Part shown: piece by piece, positions 1 to 9,231 of the stretch
Position numbering within the stretch: the stretch's first letter is position 1
Layout: each line of letters opens with the position of its first letter
DNA from: Bog-950 sp964631835
Lineage (GTDB): Bacteria; Bacteroidota; Bacteroidia; Chitinophagales; LD1
Direction: 5' to 3'
Assembly: GCA_964631835.1 (NCBI GenBank)
Contig: CAZWAD010000019.1
Location: 1 to 64,000, forward strand
DNA length: 64,000 nucleotides
Made by a program: the position numbers and the translations under genes
The notes under the pieces: model-generated
The model's input: only the letters and a program-made list of their open reading frames with translations
Told to the model about the DNA's origin: nothing
Databases searched by the model: none

Positions 1-390
1 ATCCGGCAAGTGTACTGACTTCTTAACAGTTCTCACACGATTAACGACAGAACCTGTTTTTGAGCAAAAAGAGGGGAAAACGGGGTATTTAGGGGTTATT
101 CTTTGGCGAAATCTGGCGGAGGCTATAATCTGCTCTTTCCCATTTAAAGTTCTTTTATTCAGGCTATAAAGGTTTCAAAGGACTTCATGAATGCGAAGCG
201 CATTTGCCTTGATGCAAAAGAACCAAAAAATCAAGGCTGTGTAACTTTTGGCTAAAAATCATTTCGCTTCGCTAAACTAAAAGAACTCGCCAACGCCAAG
301 GCCAGGCAGGCTCAAACAGCTTTTAGTTTTTAACGCTCCGTTACATGATTTTTTTAACGCCAAAATTTACAAGGCCGTAGGGGAAAACAT
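1..390. other. non-coding stretch at window start
   Basis: I see no convincing gene here. It holds a short inverted repeat (206-237), a GGGGTATTTAGGGGTT phrase near 80-98 that resembles the G-rich phrases before lysS and between map and secY, and a CCAGGCAGGC run near 303-312. It lies downstream of the minus-strand gene at 391-2079 and may hold its terminator, but no hairpin followed by a T-tract is clear. Confidence 0.5.
206..237. repeat. short inverted repeat, 8-bp arms
   Basis: The arms GCCTTGAT (206-213) and ATCAAGGC (230-237) are perfect complements separated by an A-rich 16-nt spacer. From general memory, similar 'CTTGATGCAAAAGAA' strings recur between genes in Bacteroidota, but only one copy is in this window, so its repeat status is inferred. 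Confidence 0.4.
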
Positions 391-2079
391 TTATTTGGCG
401 AACCTGCCTGCTGCCACTATGTGAGCCCCTCTTTTAATAGAGACATGGTAAAGCCCGGAGGCGAACAGGGAAACATCGAGTTTTTGAAAGCCTGAATACA
501 TGGGGAGGTTTTGGCTGAAGATGGTTTGACCGAGTTCGTTTGTTATTTGCAACTGTATTGCGCCTTTGCTCCAATCGGTGAAGCTGTAGTCGATGGTTAG
601 GAAGTTAGAGGCGGGGTTGGGGAAGATGCGTACCAAGTTTTCGGTGAAGACATTAGAAATACCTATTCCGGAAATAGATATGACATTCGACAATGAGGAA
701 GATATACTTCGGGTGGCTGTGCACGAATAGGAAAAGTTTGCGGAAATACGGTAAAGCGCATTAGGATGCTGGTTGTAACCGACATCGGTCGCGGTATACT
801 GGTTCCCCGGTACACTACCTAAGATTTCCCAATTACCATTGGACAGACTATCAAGATAAACGTCAAAAGATGAAACCGGAGTGGTTTGGTTTTCTATGGC
901 ATAAACATTCCAAGATAAATTACCCCCTCCTAAATATTGTAAATGAATAGTATTATGATAGGGACTCAAAATGCCTGTATTATGGCACGAATCAAAAGCC
1001 GAAATTTTGTACCGGTATGCTGTGAAGTTCGGATTAGAACCATAATCGTGATACTCACTCAGTGAGTCGCGGTAAATAGCCGCAATCTGTGAATAATTGT
1101 TGGTTGAAATTTCGCGATAGATAAAGAAGCTGTCCGTGGCAGGTTTGTCCAACTTTTCCCAGGTAATAATGTTATGGGTGGAAGCGGAATCCACTGTAAC
1201 CAAGCAAATTGTCTGCGCAGGTGGGGTAGCCATTTCAACCGTAATATTTCCCGATGATTTGCAACTTGTAATAGTATCAGTTAACTCGACATGGTAAACA
1301 GTGTTGACCATGGGAAATACGATCGGGTTAACTACTGCTGAAGTGAAACCACCACCGCTCCATGCATATGTACAGTTTGGTGTAGACATGCCACCCAGAA
1401 TTATCCCGGCACCAGGACAAACGAGAAAAGATGAATCCGTGATATTTAACAGCGGTGGGTTATAGCTATTTATGGGTCGAATATTATCTACTAAAATATA
1501 TGGCCGTGCGCTACATCCCAAATTATTTATACGAAACATCATCCAGGTATAATTTTGGTTAGGAGTGAAAGTTACTGTATCACTTATCCATGTATCATAA
1601 GGAAAGATATTACTAGAATTCCACAATAGTTGACCTGTACCACTACTATCATCACAGGCAACAAAGCCACCCCATACTTCCAGTTCGGCACAGCCGGGTT
1701 GTATCCCACCCATTGTAGAAGATGAGTTTGCTAAATCAATGGTGAAGGAATATTGCCCACCTGCGACTAAAGCGAGATTTAGTTGTTGAGATACACCTTC
1801 TTGCCAAATTTCTCCGGTAATGAAATCAGGTATAGTGTCACTTACTAATCCAAGATAGCTAGTTCCATCGGTGGGAGTTAAAGATATCCCCCAACTACCG
1901 GGTTGTGTATCCGGAGTTTGGGCAGGCATACACTCTGTCCAAGTCGGTGGAGGAAGGTGCGCTTGAAGGGCTCCCTCAAACGAAGGATTTGCAAACATGA
2001 CCACCGGACATTGAGCAGTAATTTCAATACTTATTGCAAACGTTATGAGTAAGATAAAGCAGTGTAAAGCTGGTTTCAT
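391..2079 (-). CDS. secreted protein with T9SS type A sorting domain
   Basis: A 562-residue exported protein. Residues 1-23 form a signal peptide ending ...ITAQ. Residues about 24-206 form a module rich in Trp, Cys and Gly, with motifs NPSFEG, TPDTQPGSWG and YILVDNI. A closely related module begins the SprB-repeat protein at 56711-60628. A PKD/Ig-like stretch follows (about 215-285), then fibronectin-like beta segments. The last ~80 residues (IFPNPASN, ELGQTIF, SGLYHVSI) match the T9SS type A tail, so the protein should cross the outer membrane by type IX secretion and stay on the surface or be released. Binding target unknown; adhesin or carbohydrate binding is possible. The ATG start directly precedes the signal peptide. 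Confidence 0.88.
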   Translation of the reverse strand: MKPALHCFILLITFAISIEITAQCPVVMFANPSFEGALQAHLPPPTWTECMPAQTPDTQPGSWGISLTPTDGTSYLGLVSDTIPDFITGEIWQEGVSQQLNLALVAGGQYSFTIDLANSSSTMGGIQPGCAELEVWGGFVACDDSSGTGQLLWNSSNIFPYDTWISDTVTFTPNQNYTWMMFRINNLGCSARPYILVDNIRPINSYNPPLLNITDSSFLVCPGAGIILGGMSTPNCTYAWSGGGFTSAVVNPIVFPMVNTVYHVELTDTITSCKSSGNITVEMATPPAQTICLVTVDSASTHNIITWEKLDKPATDSFFIYREISTNNYSQIAAIYRDSLSEYHDYGSNPNFTAYRYKISAFDSCHNTGILSPYHNTIHLQYLGGGNLSWNVYAIENQTTPVSSFDVYLDSLSNGNWEILGSVPGNQYTATDVGYNQHPNALYRISANFSYSCTATRSISSSLSNVISISGIGISNVFTENLVRIFPNPASNFLTIDYSFTDWSKGAIQLQITNELGQTIFSQNLPMYSGFQKLDVSLFASGLYHVSIKRGAHIVAAGRFAK

Positions 2080-2255
2080 TTTTTAGGTTTAGATAATAAA
2101 GATGAGAATTATCTGTTGAATCCTTTGTCAATTTAAAGATAGAAGATTTCTGGTAGCGCCATTGACTGTAACCCAAAGTAAACCTAAAAACCTTTTGCCA
2201 TGGCTTTCTTTTGCGGATAAAATTCGGCATCTTCACGCTCCTTTATTTTTAAAAC

Positions 2256-2918
2256 ATGAGCCGGTTCAGGAGAGAACAGACACTTAGCGAAGAGAAGATA
2301 AACTCGATAACCCATGCGGTGGGGATTGTGTTTGCGCTTATTGCTATTCCGTTTATGATTGTGTATGCGGCTGAAAAGAGCAATGCTTCGACCATTTGGG
2401 GAGTTTCGGTTTTCGGATTTGCGATGCTAATGGTTTATGCCGCGTCAACGGTTTACCATGCCACCAGACAAAACACGAGGGCGAAGCGAACACTGCGGGT
2501 GTGGGACCACATCAGCATTTTTGTAATGATTGGCGGGAGCTATACTCCGCTGGTGATAAAATATACCGACTCACTCACCTGCCTTGTTTTTCTGAGTGTG
2601 ATGTGGAGCATTGTTGCGTTGGGCAGTTTTCTGAAAATATTTTACACCGGCAAATATCTTCTTATCGAAGTAATACTTTACATCGCACAGGGGTGGATGA
2701 TAGTTTTCATTATTAAACCGATTATTGCGAACATGCCTTCGGAGATTCTTACCTATATTATTGTGAGCGGTTTGTTTTATATGGCGGGGGTTGTTTTTTA
2801 TTTGTGGAAGAAGCTGAACTATCATCACGCGGTGTGGCACGTATTTGTTTTAGCGGGAACGGTTACCCATTTTTTCGCTGTCTATAATAGTATCCCAATA
2901 AACATTAAATTTTCATAA
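2256..2918 (+). CDS. trhA: hemolysin III family (PAQR-like) membrane protein
   Basis: A 220-residue protein with about seven hydrophobic helices. Family landmarks are the early NSITHAVG segment, the YHATRQ motif after the second or third helix, and the C-terminal HHAVWHVFVLAGTVTHF segment; these His residues are the proposed metal ligands of the PAQR/hemolysin III family. Length is normal (200-220 aa). Despite the name, the bacterial proteins are inner-membrane proteins linked to membrane-lipid homeostasis rather than proven toxins. It appears to stand alone, diverging from the T9SS gene to the left. Confidence 0.88.
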   Translation: MSRFRREQTLSEEKINSITHAVGIVFALIAIPFMIVYAAEKSNASTIWGVSVFGFAMLMVYAASTVYHATRQNTRAKRTLRVWDHISIFVMIGGSYTPLVIKYTDSLTCLVFLSVMWSIVALGSFLKIFYTGKYLLIEVILYIAQGWMIVFIIKPIIANMPSEILTYIIVSGLFYMAGVVFYLWKKLNYHHAVWHVFVLAGTVTHFFAVYNSIPINIKFS

Positions 2919-3007
2919 ACACTTCTTGCCTTTTTACGAGTGAAACATATCTTCGCGTTTTCAGTAAAAAGAAACAGAAACTATTGCAATCGGGAAATTC
3001 TACAACA

Positions 3008-4216
3008 GTGAAATCAAAGACGCTAATCTTTTGTGCGCTGCTCTTTTCGTTTTTGCTGTACCCTGCCGTTAATGTTTCCTTAGGCGCTGAACAAAGCCCT
3101 ACTGCTGCCAATAACGAAACCGGAAACTGCCCGGAGGAAAATTTTGCCGAAAATATTTTTGACATCTACTCTAAAAAAGTTGCAGCTCAGATTGACTCCT
3201 TTTACCGCAAGCGCGTAAAATACGACCACTTTAACGGGAGTGTGATGATTGCGAAAGACGGCAGGCCGATTTACTCTGCTGCCTTTGGATATGGCAATCT
3301 TACCGATAAAGATACCCTCAGCATTCAGTCATCTATTCAGCTTGCTTCAATTACCAAGACTTTTACCAGCACAGCCATACTGATGCTGGCAGAAGAAGGA
3401 TTGCTTTCGCTGGAGGATACCGTTCAGAAATTTTTTCCCGAGTTTCCCTACCAGGGAGTTACCGTCCGGTTGCTGCTATGCCATCGTTCGGGGCTGCCTG
3501 ACTATACCTACTGGGATAAAAGCTACATAGGAAATAATGCTGAATTTCTCACTAACCAGACGCTTATTGATTTGCTGATTGCAAAAAAGCCACAGGTGCG
3601 CTGCAAGCCTGACCGCGTATTTATTTACTGTAATACAAACTATGCAGTGCTTGCTTCAATCATTGAAAAAGTTTCGGGGCTTACTTACCAGCAATATATG
3701 CATGACAGGATTTTTTCGCCCCTGGGTATGAGTAACACCTTTGTTTACGATGCCGAAAATGCCGGTGGATTGTATTGCACCATCAGCTACGATTCGCGGG
3801 GAAGGATGTGGAAGGATTGCCCGGCAGACGGTGTTGTGGGTGACAAAGGAATTTACTCATCGGCAGAGGATATGCTGAAATGGGATAATGCACTGCGCAC
3901 CGGTCTTCTGCTGAAAGAAGAGACTTTAGCAGAAGCTTACAAGCCACAAAGTTTAGACTATTATTCCTTCCGCAAAGACCGGACGAGGAACTATGGCTAC
4001 GGATGGAGGCTTACCAGGCAACCGGATAAAAGCTACCTTGTTTATCACAACGGTTTCTGGCACGGCAGCAACAATGTGTTTGCCCGCGATATGAAAGATG
4101 GCTTTACGGTGATTGTTTTGGGCAACAAATCAAACCACAACAATTACCAGACTTATCCTGTTTGGAAAGCGTTGGGGCAGATTAAAGACATTGACGCCAC
4201 AGCCGAGGCGCAGTAA
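3008..4216 (+). CDS. serine hydrolase, beta-lactamase/PBP-like (first of tandem pair)
   Basis: Member of the class C beta-lactamase / D-aminopeptidase-like family (PF00144). With the GTG start at 3008 it has 402 residues and a clean signal peptide (KTLIFCALLFSFLLYPAVNVSLGA). A TTG at 2984 would add 8 polar residues and seems less likely. Catalytic motifs: SITK (Ser about 114), YCN (Tyr about 207) and a C-terminal HNG near the usual KTG position. It probably acts in the periplasm as an esterase, peptidase or cell-wall hydrolase; substrate cannot be told. The next gene is a paralogue sharing many blocks (EDTVQKFFPEFPY / DDTLQKFFPKFPY, NTNYA/NTNYV, RNYGYGWRL), so this is a tandem duplication. 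Confidence 0.87.
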   Translation: MKSKTLIFCALLFSFLLYPAVNVSLGAEQSPTAANNETGNCPEENFAENIFDIYSKKVAAQIDSFYRKRVKYDHFNGSVMIAKDGRPIYSAAFGYGNLTDKDTLSIQSSIQLASITKTFTSTAILMLAEEGLLSLEDTVQKFFPEFPYQGVTVRLLLCHRSGLPDYTYWDKSYIGNNAEFLTNQTLIDLLIAKKPQVRCKPDRVFIYCNTNYAVLASIIEKVSGLTYQQYMHDRIFSPLGMSNTFVYDAENAGGLYCTISYDSRGRMWKDCPADGVVGDKGIYSSAEDMLKWDNALRTGLLLKEETLAEAYKPQSLDYYSFRKDRTRNYGYGWRLTRQPDKSYLVYHNGFWHGSNNVFARDMKDGFTVIVLGNKSNHNNYQTYPVWKALGQIKDIDATAEAQ

Positions 4217-4274
4217 ACATTTGTCTGTTTCTTTCCGTGTTTACCTAAGAATATTTTACTCCTATTTTCCCCGC

Positions 4275-5444
4275 GTGAAAAAGTTTTTTCCGCTTAGCCT
4301 TATTCTGCTTGTAGCCGGAGTTTGCGCCTGGTGGTTTTTTTCATCAAACTATCCGGAAAAAACATTCAGGAAGAAAAAGGCAGGCCGCCTGCCTGCCGAT
4401 ACCACTAACCCACAGCTCAAAAATATTTACTACCGCATTGATACATTTTTCACTAACCGCAGTATTAAAAGCGGCTTCAGCGGCAGTGTGCTCATTTCGC
4501 TTCGCGGTGAACCGGTGTATGAAAAGTGCTTCGGCTATTGCGATTACCGGAGCAAAGATTTAATGCATGATACGGCAGCCTTTCAGCTGGCATCGGTATC
4601 AAAAACATTTACCGCCACGGCTGTGTTGTGGTGTGCGGAAAACGATTTGCTCTCACTGGATGATACTCTGCAAAAGTTTTTTCCAAAATTTCCATATACA
4701 GATATCCGTGTAAAAGATTTGCTCAGTCACCGGTCGGGGCTGCCCAACTATATTTATTTCTGCAGCGGAAAATGCGAGAAGGGGGAATACCTCACAAACG
4801 AAAAAGTTCTTACCCTGATGAGGAAAGAGAAGCCAGCGATGTATGCCAAACCCAACCGCAAGTTCGAGTACTGCAATACGAACTATGTGTTGCTGGCTTC
4901 GATTGTGGAGACAGCTTCTGAAAAAAAGTTCAAGGACTTTATGAGGGAAACTTTTTTTGAGCCGCTGGGCATGAACCATACTTTTGTTTACGATTACAGG
5001 GATACTACCGACCGTGAAATTGCCAAGAGCTACAATTCCAAATGGCAAATTCAGAAAGATGACTGTTTTGACGGGGTGACCGGTGACAAGGGAATTTACA
5101 GCACTGTACAAGACATGTTTTTATGGGATAAAGCATTTTATCAAGGTAAGGTGCTTTCAGAGGAGATGATTGAAGAAGCATATAAGCCGCGCAGTTTTGA
5201 AAAGCCCGGTAAGCGCAACTATGGCTACGGCTGGCGGCTTCTGCAAAAGCCCGACAGCACTTATCTGGTGTATCATAACGGCTGGTGGCACGGCAATAAC
5301 ACCGCTTTCTACCGCAACATCAGCGATACAACTTCCATTATCATTCTTTCCAACAAGTATAACCGGTGGGTGTATCACATGCAGCCGGTGTGGGATATCT
5401 TATACGGAATAAAAGCCGATACCGTTGAGTTTGGTGCGGAATGA
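4275..5444 (+). CDS. serine hydrolase, beta-lactamase/PBP-like (second of tandem pair)
   Basis: Paralogue of the preceding gene. The open frame extends back into that gene, but the GTG at 4275 gives 389 residues and an immediate membrane anchor (KKFFPLSLILLVAGVCAWWFF). The upstream 54 residues are basic, unlike the family, and overlap the neighbour. Motifs: SVSK (Ser about 107, Lys 110), YCN (Tyr about 199) and C-terminal HNGWWHG. Unlike its sibling, the N-terminus looks like an uncleaved anchor, so it probably stays tethered in the inner membrane facing the periplasm. The linker just after the anchor contains a palindromic GC-rich run (near 4379-4398) reading as AGRLPA, possibly an inserted short repeat. 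Substrate unknown. Confidence 0.85.
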   Translation: MKKFFPLSLILLVAGVCAWWFFSSNYPEKTFRKKKAGRLPADTTNPQLKNIYYRIDTFFTNRSIKSGFSGSVLISLRGEPVYEKCFGYCDYRSKDLMHDTAAFQLASVSKTFTATAVLWCAENDLLSLDDTLQKFFPKFPYTDIRVKDLLSHRSGLPNYIYFCSGKCEKGEYLTNEKVLTLMRKEKPAMYAKPNRKFEYCNTNYVLLASIVETASEKKFKDFMRETFFEPLGMNHTFVYDYRDTTDREIAKSYNSKWQIQKDDCFDGVTGDKGIYSTVQDMFLWDKAFYQGKVLSEEMIEEAYKPRSFEKPGKRNYGYGWRLLQKPDSTYLVYHNGWWHGNNTAFYRNISDTTSIIILSNKYNRWVYHMQPVWDILYGIKADTVEFGAE

Positions 5445-5488
5445 AACTTTTCAGAAAGGCACACGGATTTCAAAGTTGAAGCGAATTC

Positions 5489-5496
5489 TATCTTTG
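5489..5496 (+). promoter_or_regulatory. Bacteroidota -7 promoter box
   Basis: TATCTTTG fits TAnnTTTG and lies 19 bp before the ATG at 5516. No good TTTG box is seen at the expected upstream distance, so this rests on the -7 box and position alone. Confidence 0.45.
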
Positions 5497-5515
5497 TCCC
5501 TCTAAAAATCGTTCA

Positions 5516-6655
5516 ATGAAGTTCGGAACCAAAGCCATTCATTCAGGATTAGAACCCGACCCAGCCACCGGTGCAATCATGACTCCCATTTTTCAGACTT
5601 CTACTTACGTGCAGGAGTCGCCAGGCAAACATAAAGGCTATGCCTACGCCCGGGGAAAAAATCCAACCCGCACTGCTCTTGAAAAAAATATTGCCGCACT
5701 GGAAGAAGGGAGATTCGGTTTGTGTTTCAGCAGCGGAATGGCGGCAACCGATGCGGTGATTAAACTTTTAAATCCCGGTGATGAGGTAATTACCTGCAAC
5801 GATTTATATGGGGGCTCGTTCCGGATGTTCGATAAGGTTTTTGCCAAATACGGAATCGGGTTTCATTACATCAATATGCATGATGCCGGCAACATCAGCA
5901 AGGCCATTACTGAGAAAACGAAACTCATCTGGCTCGAAAGCCCTACCAACCCGCTGATGCAGATTGTTGATATAGAAGCCTGCTCGAAGATTGCGAGACA
6001 GAAAAATATTCTACTGGCGGTTGATAACACATTTGCTTCTCCTTATTTACAGAACCCTTTAATGCTTGGTGCAGACTTGGTGATGCACTCGGTTACCAAA
6101 TACCTCGGAGGACACAGCGATGTGGTGATGGGCGCGCTGGTGATGAATAACGAAAAGCTTTACGAGCAACTTTATTTCATTCTTAACTCCTGCGGCTCCA
6201 ACCCCGGACCCATGGATTGTTTTTTAGTGCTGCGGGGGATAAAAACTTTACACCTGCGCATGGAACGCCACAGTTACAACGGAAGAAAAATTGCAGAGTT
6301 TTTAAAAACACATCCTCGTATCGAAAAGACTTACTGGCCTGGTTTCCCTGACCACCCGAATCATCGCATCGCTAAAAAGCAGATGAAAGATTTTGGGGGT
6401 ATGATTTCTATTGTTTTAAAAAACGGTTCAATTGAAGAGACATTCAGGCTGGCATCTTCATTCAAGGTTTTCTCGTTGGCGGAATCTTTAGGCGGAGTTG
6501 AATCGCTCATCAGCCATCCGGCAACAATGACTCATGCTTCAATTCCGAAAGAAGAAAGAGAAAAAGTTGGTGTAGTAGATAATCTCCTGCGCCTGAGCGT
6601 TGGCGTTGAAGACGCAGAAGACTTGATTGAAGATTTAAAACAGGCACTTTCCTAA
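5516..6655 (+). CDS. metB: cystathionine gamma-synthase/gamma-lyase family PLP enzyme
   Basis: A 379-residue trans-sulfuration enzyme of the Cys/Met metabolism PLP family, normal length. Visible: start region HSGLEPDPATGAIMTPIFQT, the phosphate-binding YARGKNPTR segment, SSGMAA, and the PLP-lysine motif SVTKYLGGHSD (Lys195). The C-terminus has the usual SLGGVESLISHPATMTHASIP substrate-binding segment. It makes or cleaves cystathionine, linking cysteine, homocysteine and methionine. Synthase (metB) and lyase (metC/mccB) cannot be separated safely by eye, so the symbol is a best guess. It overlaps the convergent next gene by 4 bp at the stop codons. Confidence 0.88.
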   Translation: MKFGTKAIHSGLEPDPATGAIMTPIFQTSTYVQESPGKHKGYAYARGKNPTRTALEKNIAALEEGRFGLCFSSGMAATDAVIKLLNPGDEVITCNDLYGGSFRMFDKVFAKYGIGFHYINMHDAGNISKAITEKTKLIWLESPTNPLMQIVDIEACSKIARQKNILLAVDNTFASPYLQNPLMLGADLVMHSVTKYLGGHSDVVMGALVMNNEKLYEQLYFILNSCGSNPGPMDCFLVLRGIKTLHLRMERHSYNGRKIAEFLKTHPRIEKTYWPGFPDHPNHRIAKKQMKDFGGMISIVLKNGSIEETFRLASSFKVFSLAESLGGVESLISHPATMTHASIPKEEREKVGVVDNLLRLSVGVEDAEDLIEDLKQALS

Positions 6656-8001
6656 AGCACCAGGTCCTTAGCCTTTATATCCTGCTTTTGTTTTTTCACA
6701 ATAAAAGTATCCTTATCCAGAATATTTCGTACTGCTCCGTAACGTAAAAAGCGGAGCTTGATATAACGTTTCAGGTTAAGGTCGGTAATTTTTGTGAAGT
6801 TGGCAGAAATTTCATTCACGTTTTTAATAATGGGCTCCCGGATTGATTTGTAATAGTCTTCCTGAGTTTTTTGGTCAGCCGGAGACGGGTAACTCTTTCC
6901 GGTTACGCTGTCAACAAGCAAGTTTACAAACGGGGCATTTTTCATCAGGTCTTCCATGTTCTCCGCGAGGTCGCGAAGCGGATTCAGATACTTCTCGTTA
7001 TCGGTAATCATTTTAGCTGAAGCCATATCGTTAATACTGTTGAACAAACTTTTAGCCTCATCTAAGCGGAAATTAATCAGAGCATCATAAGCTCGGCATT
7101 TATCGCCCATAGACATATTACCTGCCCGGTCATAAAGCTTTGCCGCTAATTCATAGCTGCCCTTATCGAAAGTTTCCTTAGCAAGTTTTTCCAATGCTTC
7201 ATCATTATGCTTTTCGGCATACTTATCGCCCAACCTTACAATCAGGTTATCAGCCTCTTCATTCCTGTTTTCAGTGTATAAGTAATCTGCGTATTTTCTG
7301 ATTCCTTCTCCAACCCCACCGGCTATATAAGCTTCGATGGCTTTGCCGAACTCACCCCGGTCATAAAAAATATCACCGCCTTTTTTATAGCCGTCTTTGG
7401 TCTGCATTTTTAAATAAACCTCTGCAGCAGTTGCTTCGTTATCACCTCCTTTATTGAAATACTCCGTAGCAATTTGTTCAATTTTTACAGTAGCCTCGCC
7501 CATCAAATAATAGTCAAGAGCCTTCATGTAGCTGCCAAACCCTTTTTCGTAGAAACGGTCTCCTATCATTCGAGCACCTTCCTTAGCAGCATCTGCTTTG
7601 GTGAAAAGACTCATTGCCTTGGTCAGGCTTTTCGTTTGTGCCCTTTCATCTTCATTAAATGCTTGCTCAACATAGGCCTCAGCTACTTTTCTTAAGCCTT
7701 CTTTTTTCAGTTCTTTGGTAGAGGCATTATAAGAGTTAGTAGCATTTACGAGGTCGCCCTTGTCTAAGTATGCATCACCAACACGGGCAGAAATTTCCTG
7801 TGGTTTCAAGCCGCCTTTCATAAAGCTTTCTTTGGCTTTATTTATCATATCCTGCCGTTTAGCTGCGTCCTTTTGTTCCATAGCCTTTGCCAGTGTTTCA
7901 GCACCCTTATCAATATTTTTATCCTGTGCTGAAACCTGTAAACTGCAAATGAAAACCACCATACCCGCAGCAAGTATGTTCCTGAATGCTCTTGAACTCA
8001 T
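6652..8001 (-). CDS. exported helical-repeat (TPR-like) protein of unknown function
   Basis: A 449-residue protein with an N-terminal signal peptide (ILAAGMVVFICSLQVSAQ). The rest is charged and alpha-helical, with repeating pieces such as GDAYLDKGDLVNATNSY, GDRFYEKGFGSYMKALDYY, GDIFYDRGEFGKAIEAY and AKETFDKGSYELAAKLYDRAG. These look like degenerate tetratricopeptide repeats of about 33-36 residues, covering roughly residues 30-330. A C-terminal part (about 340-449) lacks repeats. It likely acts in the periplasm as a protein-interaction scaffold. I recognise no named family. Convergent with the metB-like gene (stops overlap). Confidence 0.78.
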   Translation of the reverse strand: MSSRAFRNILAAGMVVFICSLQVSAQDKNIDKGAETLAKAMEQKDAAKRQDMINKAKESFMKGGLKPQEISARVGDAYLDKGDLVNATNSYNASTKELKKEGLRKVAEAYVEQAFNEDERAQTKSLTKAMSLFTKADAAKEGARMIGDRFYEKGFGSYMKALDYYLMGEATVKIEQIATEYFNKGGDNEATAAEVYLKMQTKDGYKKGGDIFYDRGEFGKAIEAYIAGGVGEGIRKYADYLYTENRNEEADNLIVRLGDKYAEKHNDEALEKLAKETFDKGSYELAAKLYDRAGNMSMGDKCRAYDALINFRLDEAKSLFNSINDMASAKMITDNEKYLNPLRDLAENMEDLMKNAPFVNLLVDSVTGKSYPSPADQKTQEDYYKSIREPIIKNVNEISANFTKITDLNLKRYIKLRFLRYGAVRNILDKDTFIVKKQKQDIKAKDLVL

Positions 8002-8105
8002 AACTGATTTTTTTGTGAAGTTGGATTAAAGATAATATTTGGTAATATTTCAACGGTAAATGAACTCATTTCTTTGATGAATACAAATAACTTGCTTTGA
8101 TTTTT

Positions 8106-8897
8106 ATGCAAAAAAGTAAACCGGCTAGGGATTTTGTGTTTGAGTTGCTGGAGAAAAAATTCAAAGAATACAACTCGCCTTCCTTTATAGAGAATGACCC
8201 TATCAGTATTCCTCATCAATTTTCAAAAAAACAGGATATTGAAATAGCCGCTTTCTTTTCGGCTACCATCGCCTGGGGCAACAGGAAGTCAATCATTGCT
8301 TCGGCAAATCAACTGATAAAACTCATGGATAACTCGCCTTACGAGTTCATCCTGAACCATCAGGAAAAGGATTTAAAACGTTTCCTTCACTTTAAGCACC
8401 GCACTTTTAATGCTACCGATACGCTTTATTTTATAGAATTTTTCAGGCAGCATTATTCAAAATACAGTTCCTTGGAAACCGCTTTCTTAAACTCAGAAAT
8501 TGACAATTCACAATTCGGAATTTTATCTGGTTTTCACAACTATTTTTTTTCGCTCGAAGATTCTCCTCATCGAACCCGTAAACATGTGGCTACTCCCACC
8601 CGCGGAAGTGCCTGTAAACGTATGAACATGTTTCTTCGGTGGATGGTGAGGAAAGATAAAAACGGTGTTGACTTCGGGTTGTGGCGGAATATCAAGCCTT
8701 CCCAACTTTTAATTCCGCTCGATGTTCATGTTGACCGGGTAGCCAGAAAACTCGGATTAATAAAACGCAAGCAAACGGATTGGGAAACTGTTGGTGAACT
8801 TACTGAAAACTTAAAAAGATTTGACCCGAATGACCCCGTGAAATATGATTTCGCATTATTTGGGTTGGGGGTTCTTGATAAAATGCAGATACATTAG
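8106..8897 (+). CDS. TIGR02757 (DUF2400) family protein
   Basis: A 263-residue cytosolic protein matching the conserved uncharacterised TIGR02757 family: NDPISIPHQFSKKQDIEIAAFFSA, IAWGNRKSI, SACKRMNMFLRWMVRKD, LIPLDVHVDRVARKLGL and DPVKYDFALFGLGV. The helical pattern with the late 'LDVHVDRVARKLGL' segment recalls helix-hairpin-helix DNA glycosylases, so a nucleic-acid role is possible but not shown. ATG at 8106 is preferred over an in-frame TTG nine bases upstream. It heads a tight run of six same-strand genes (8106-12812) with gaps or overlaps of only a few bases, so it is probably the first gene of an operon. Confidence 0.85.
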   Translation: MQKSKPARDFVFELLEKKFKEYNSPSFIENDPISIPHQFSKKQDIEIAAFFSATIAWGNRKSIIASANQLIKLMDNSPYEFILNHQEKDLKRFLHFKHRTFNATDTLYFIEFFRQHYSKYSSLETAFLNSEIDNSQFGILSGFHNYFFSLEDSPHRTRKHVATPTRGSACKRMNMFLRWMVRKDKNGVDFGLWRNIKPSQLLIPLDVHVDRVARKLGLIKRKQTDWETVGELTENLKRFDPNDPVKYDFALFGLGVLDKMQIH

Positions 8898-8901
8898 CGA
8901 A

Positions 8902-9231
8902 ATGGAAATTCCGAAATCGCTTTTCGATTCTTTTGAGATTGATACCCAAAACATTCCTGTAACAACTAGTAATGAAGATGAAAAGTTTAAAATGATACGG
9001 CAATTGCTTATTCAGCGAATTGATGAGTTGATTCACCGCGACATGGAAAAACTCAAATGGATTTTGTACCGGATTGATGTGAGCGAAAAAAAACTGACAG
9101 AAGCTTTGAGGAAATCTGATGCCGATGCAGCTACTATTATGGCTGATTTGATTATTCAGCGGCAGATTGAAAAAGCAGAAAGCAGAAAAAAATTTGGTGA
9201 TAACGAAAATGATTGGAATTTTGATGTATGA
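8902..9231 (+). CDS. small helical hypothetical protein
   Basis: A 109-residue protein starting at ATG 8902, 4 bp after the preceding stop. An open frame runs further upstream but inside the previous gene, so the short start is preferred. It is acidic and alpha-helical: a block about residues 35-75 (IRQLLIQRIDELIHRDMEKLKWILYRIDVSEKKL) resembles a short helical protein-interaction segment. No signal peptide. Its stop overlaps the fumarylacetoacetase start by 4 bp (ATGA), suggesting translational coupling. Function not recognised; Bacteroidota often carry such a gene beside TIGR02757, from general memory only. Confidence 0.72.
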   Translation: MEIPKSLFDSFEIDTQNIPVTTSNEDEKFKMIRQLLIQRIDELIHRDMEKLKWILYRIDVSEKKLTEALRKSDADAATIMADLIIQRQIEKAESRKKFGDNENDWNFDV

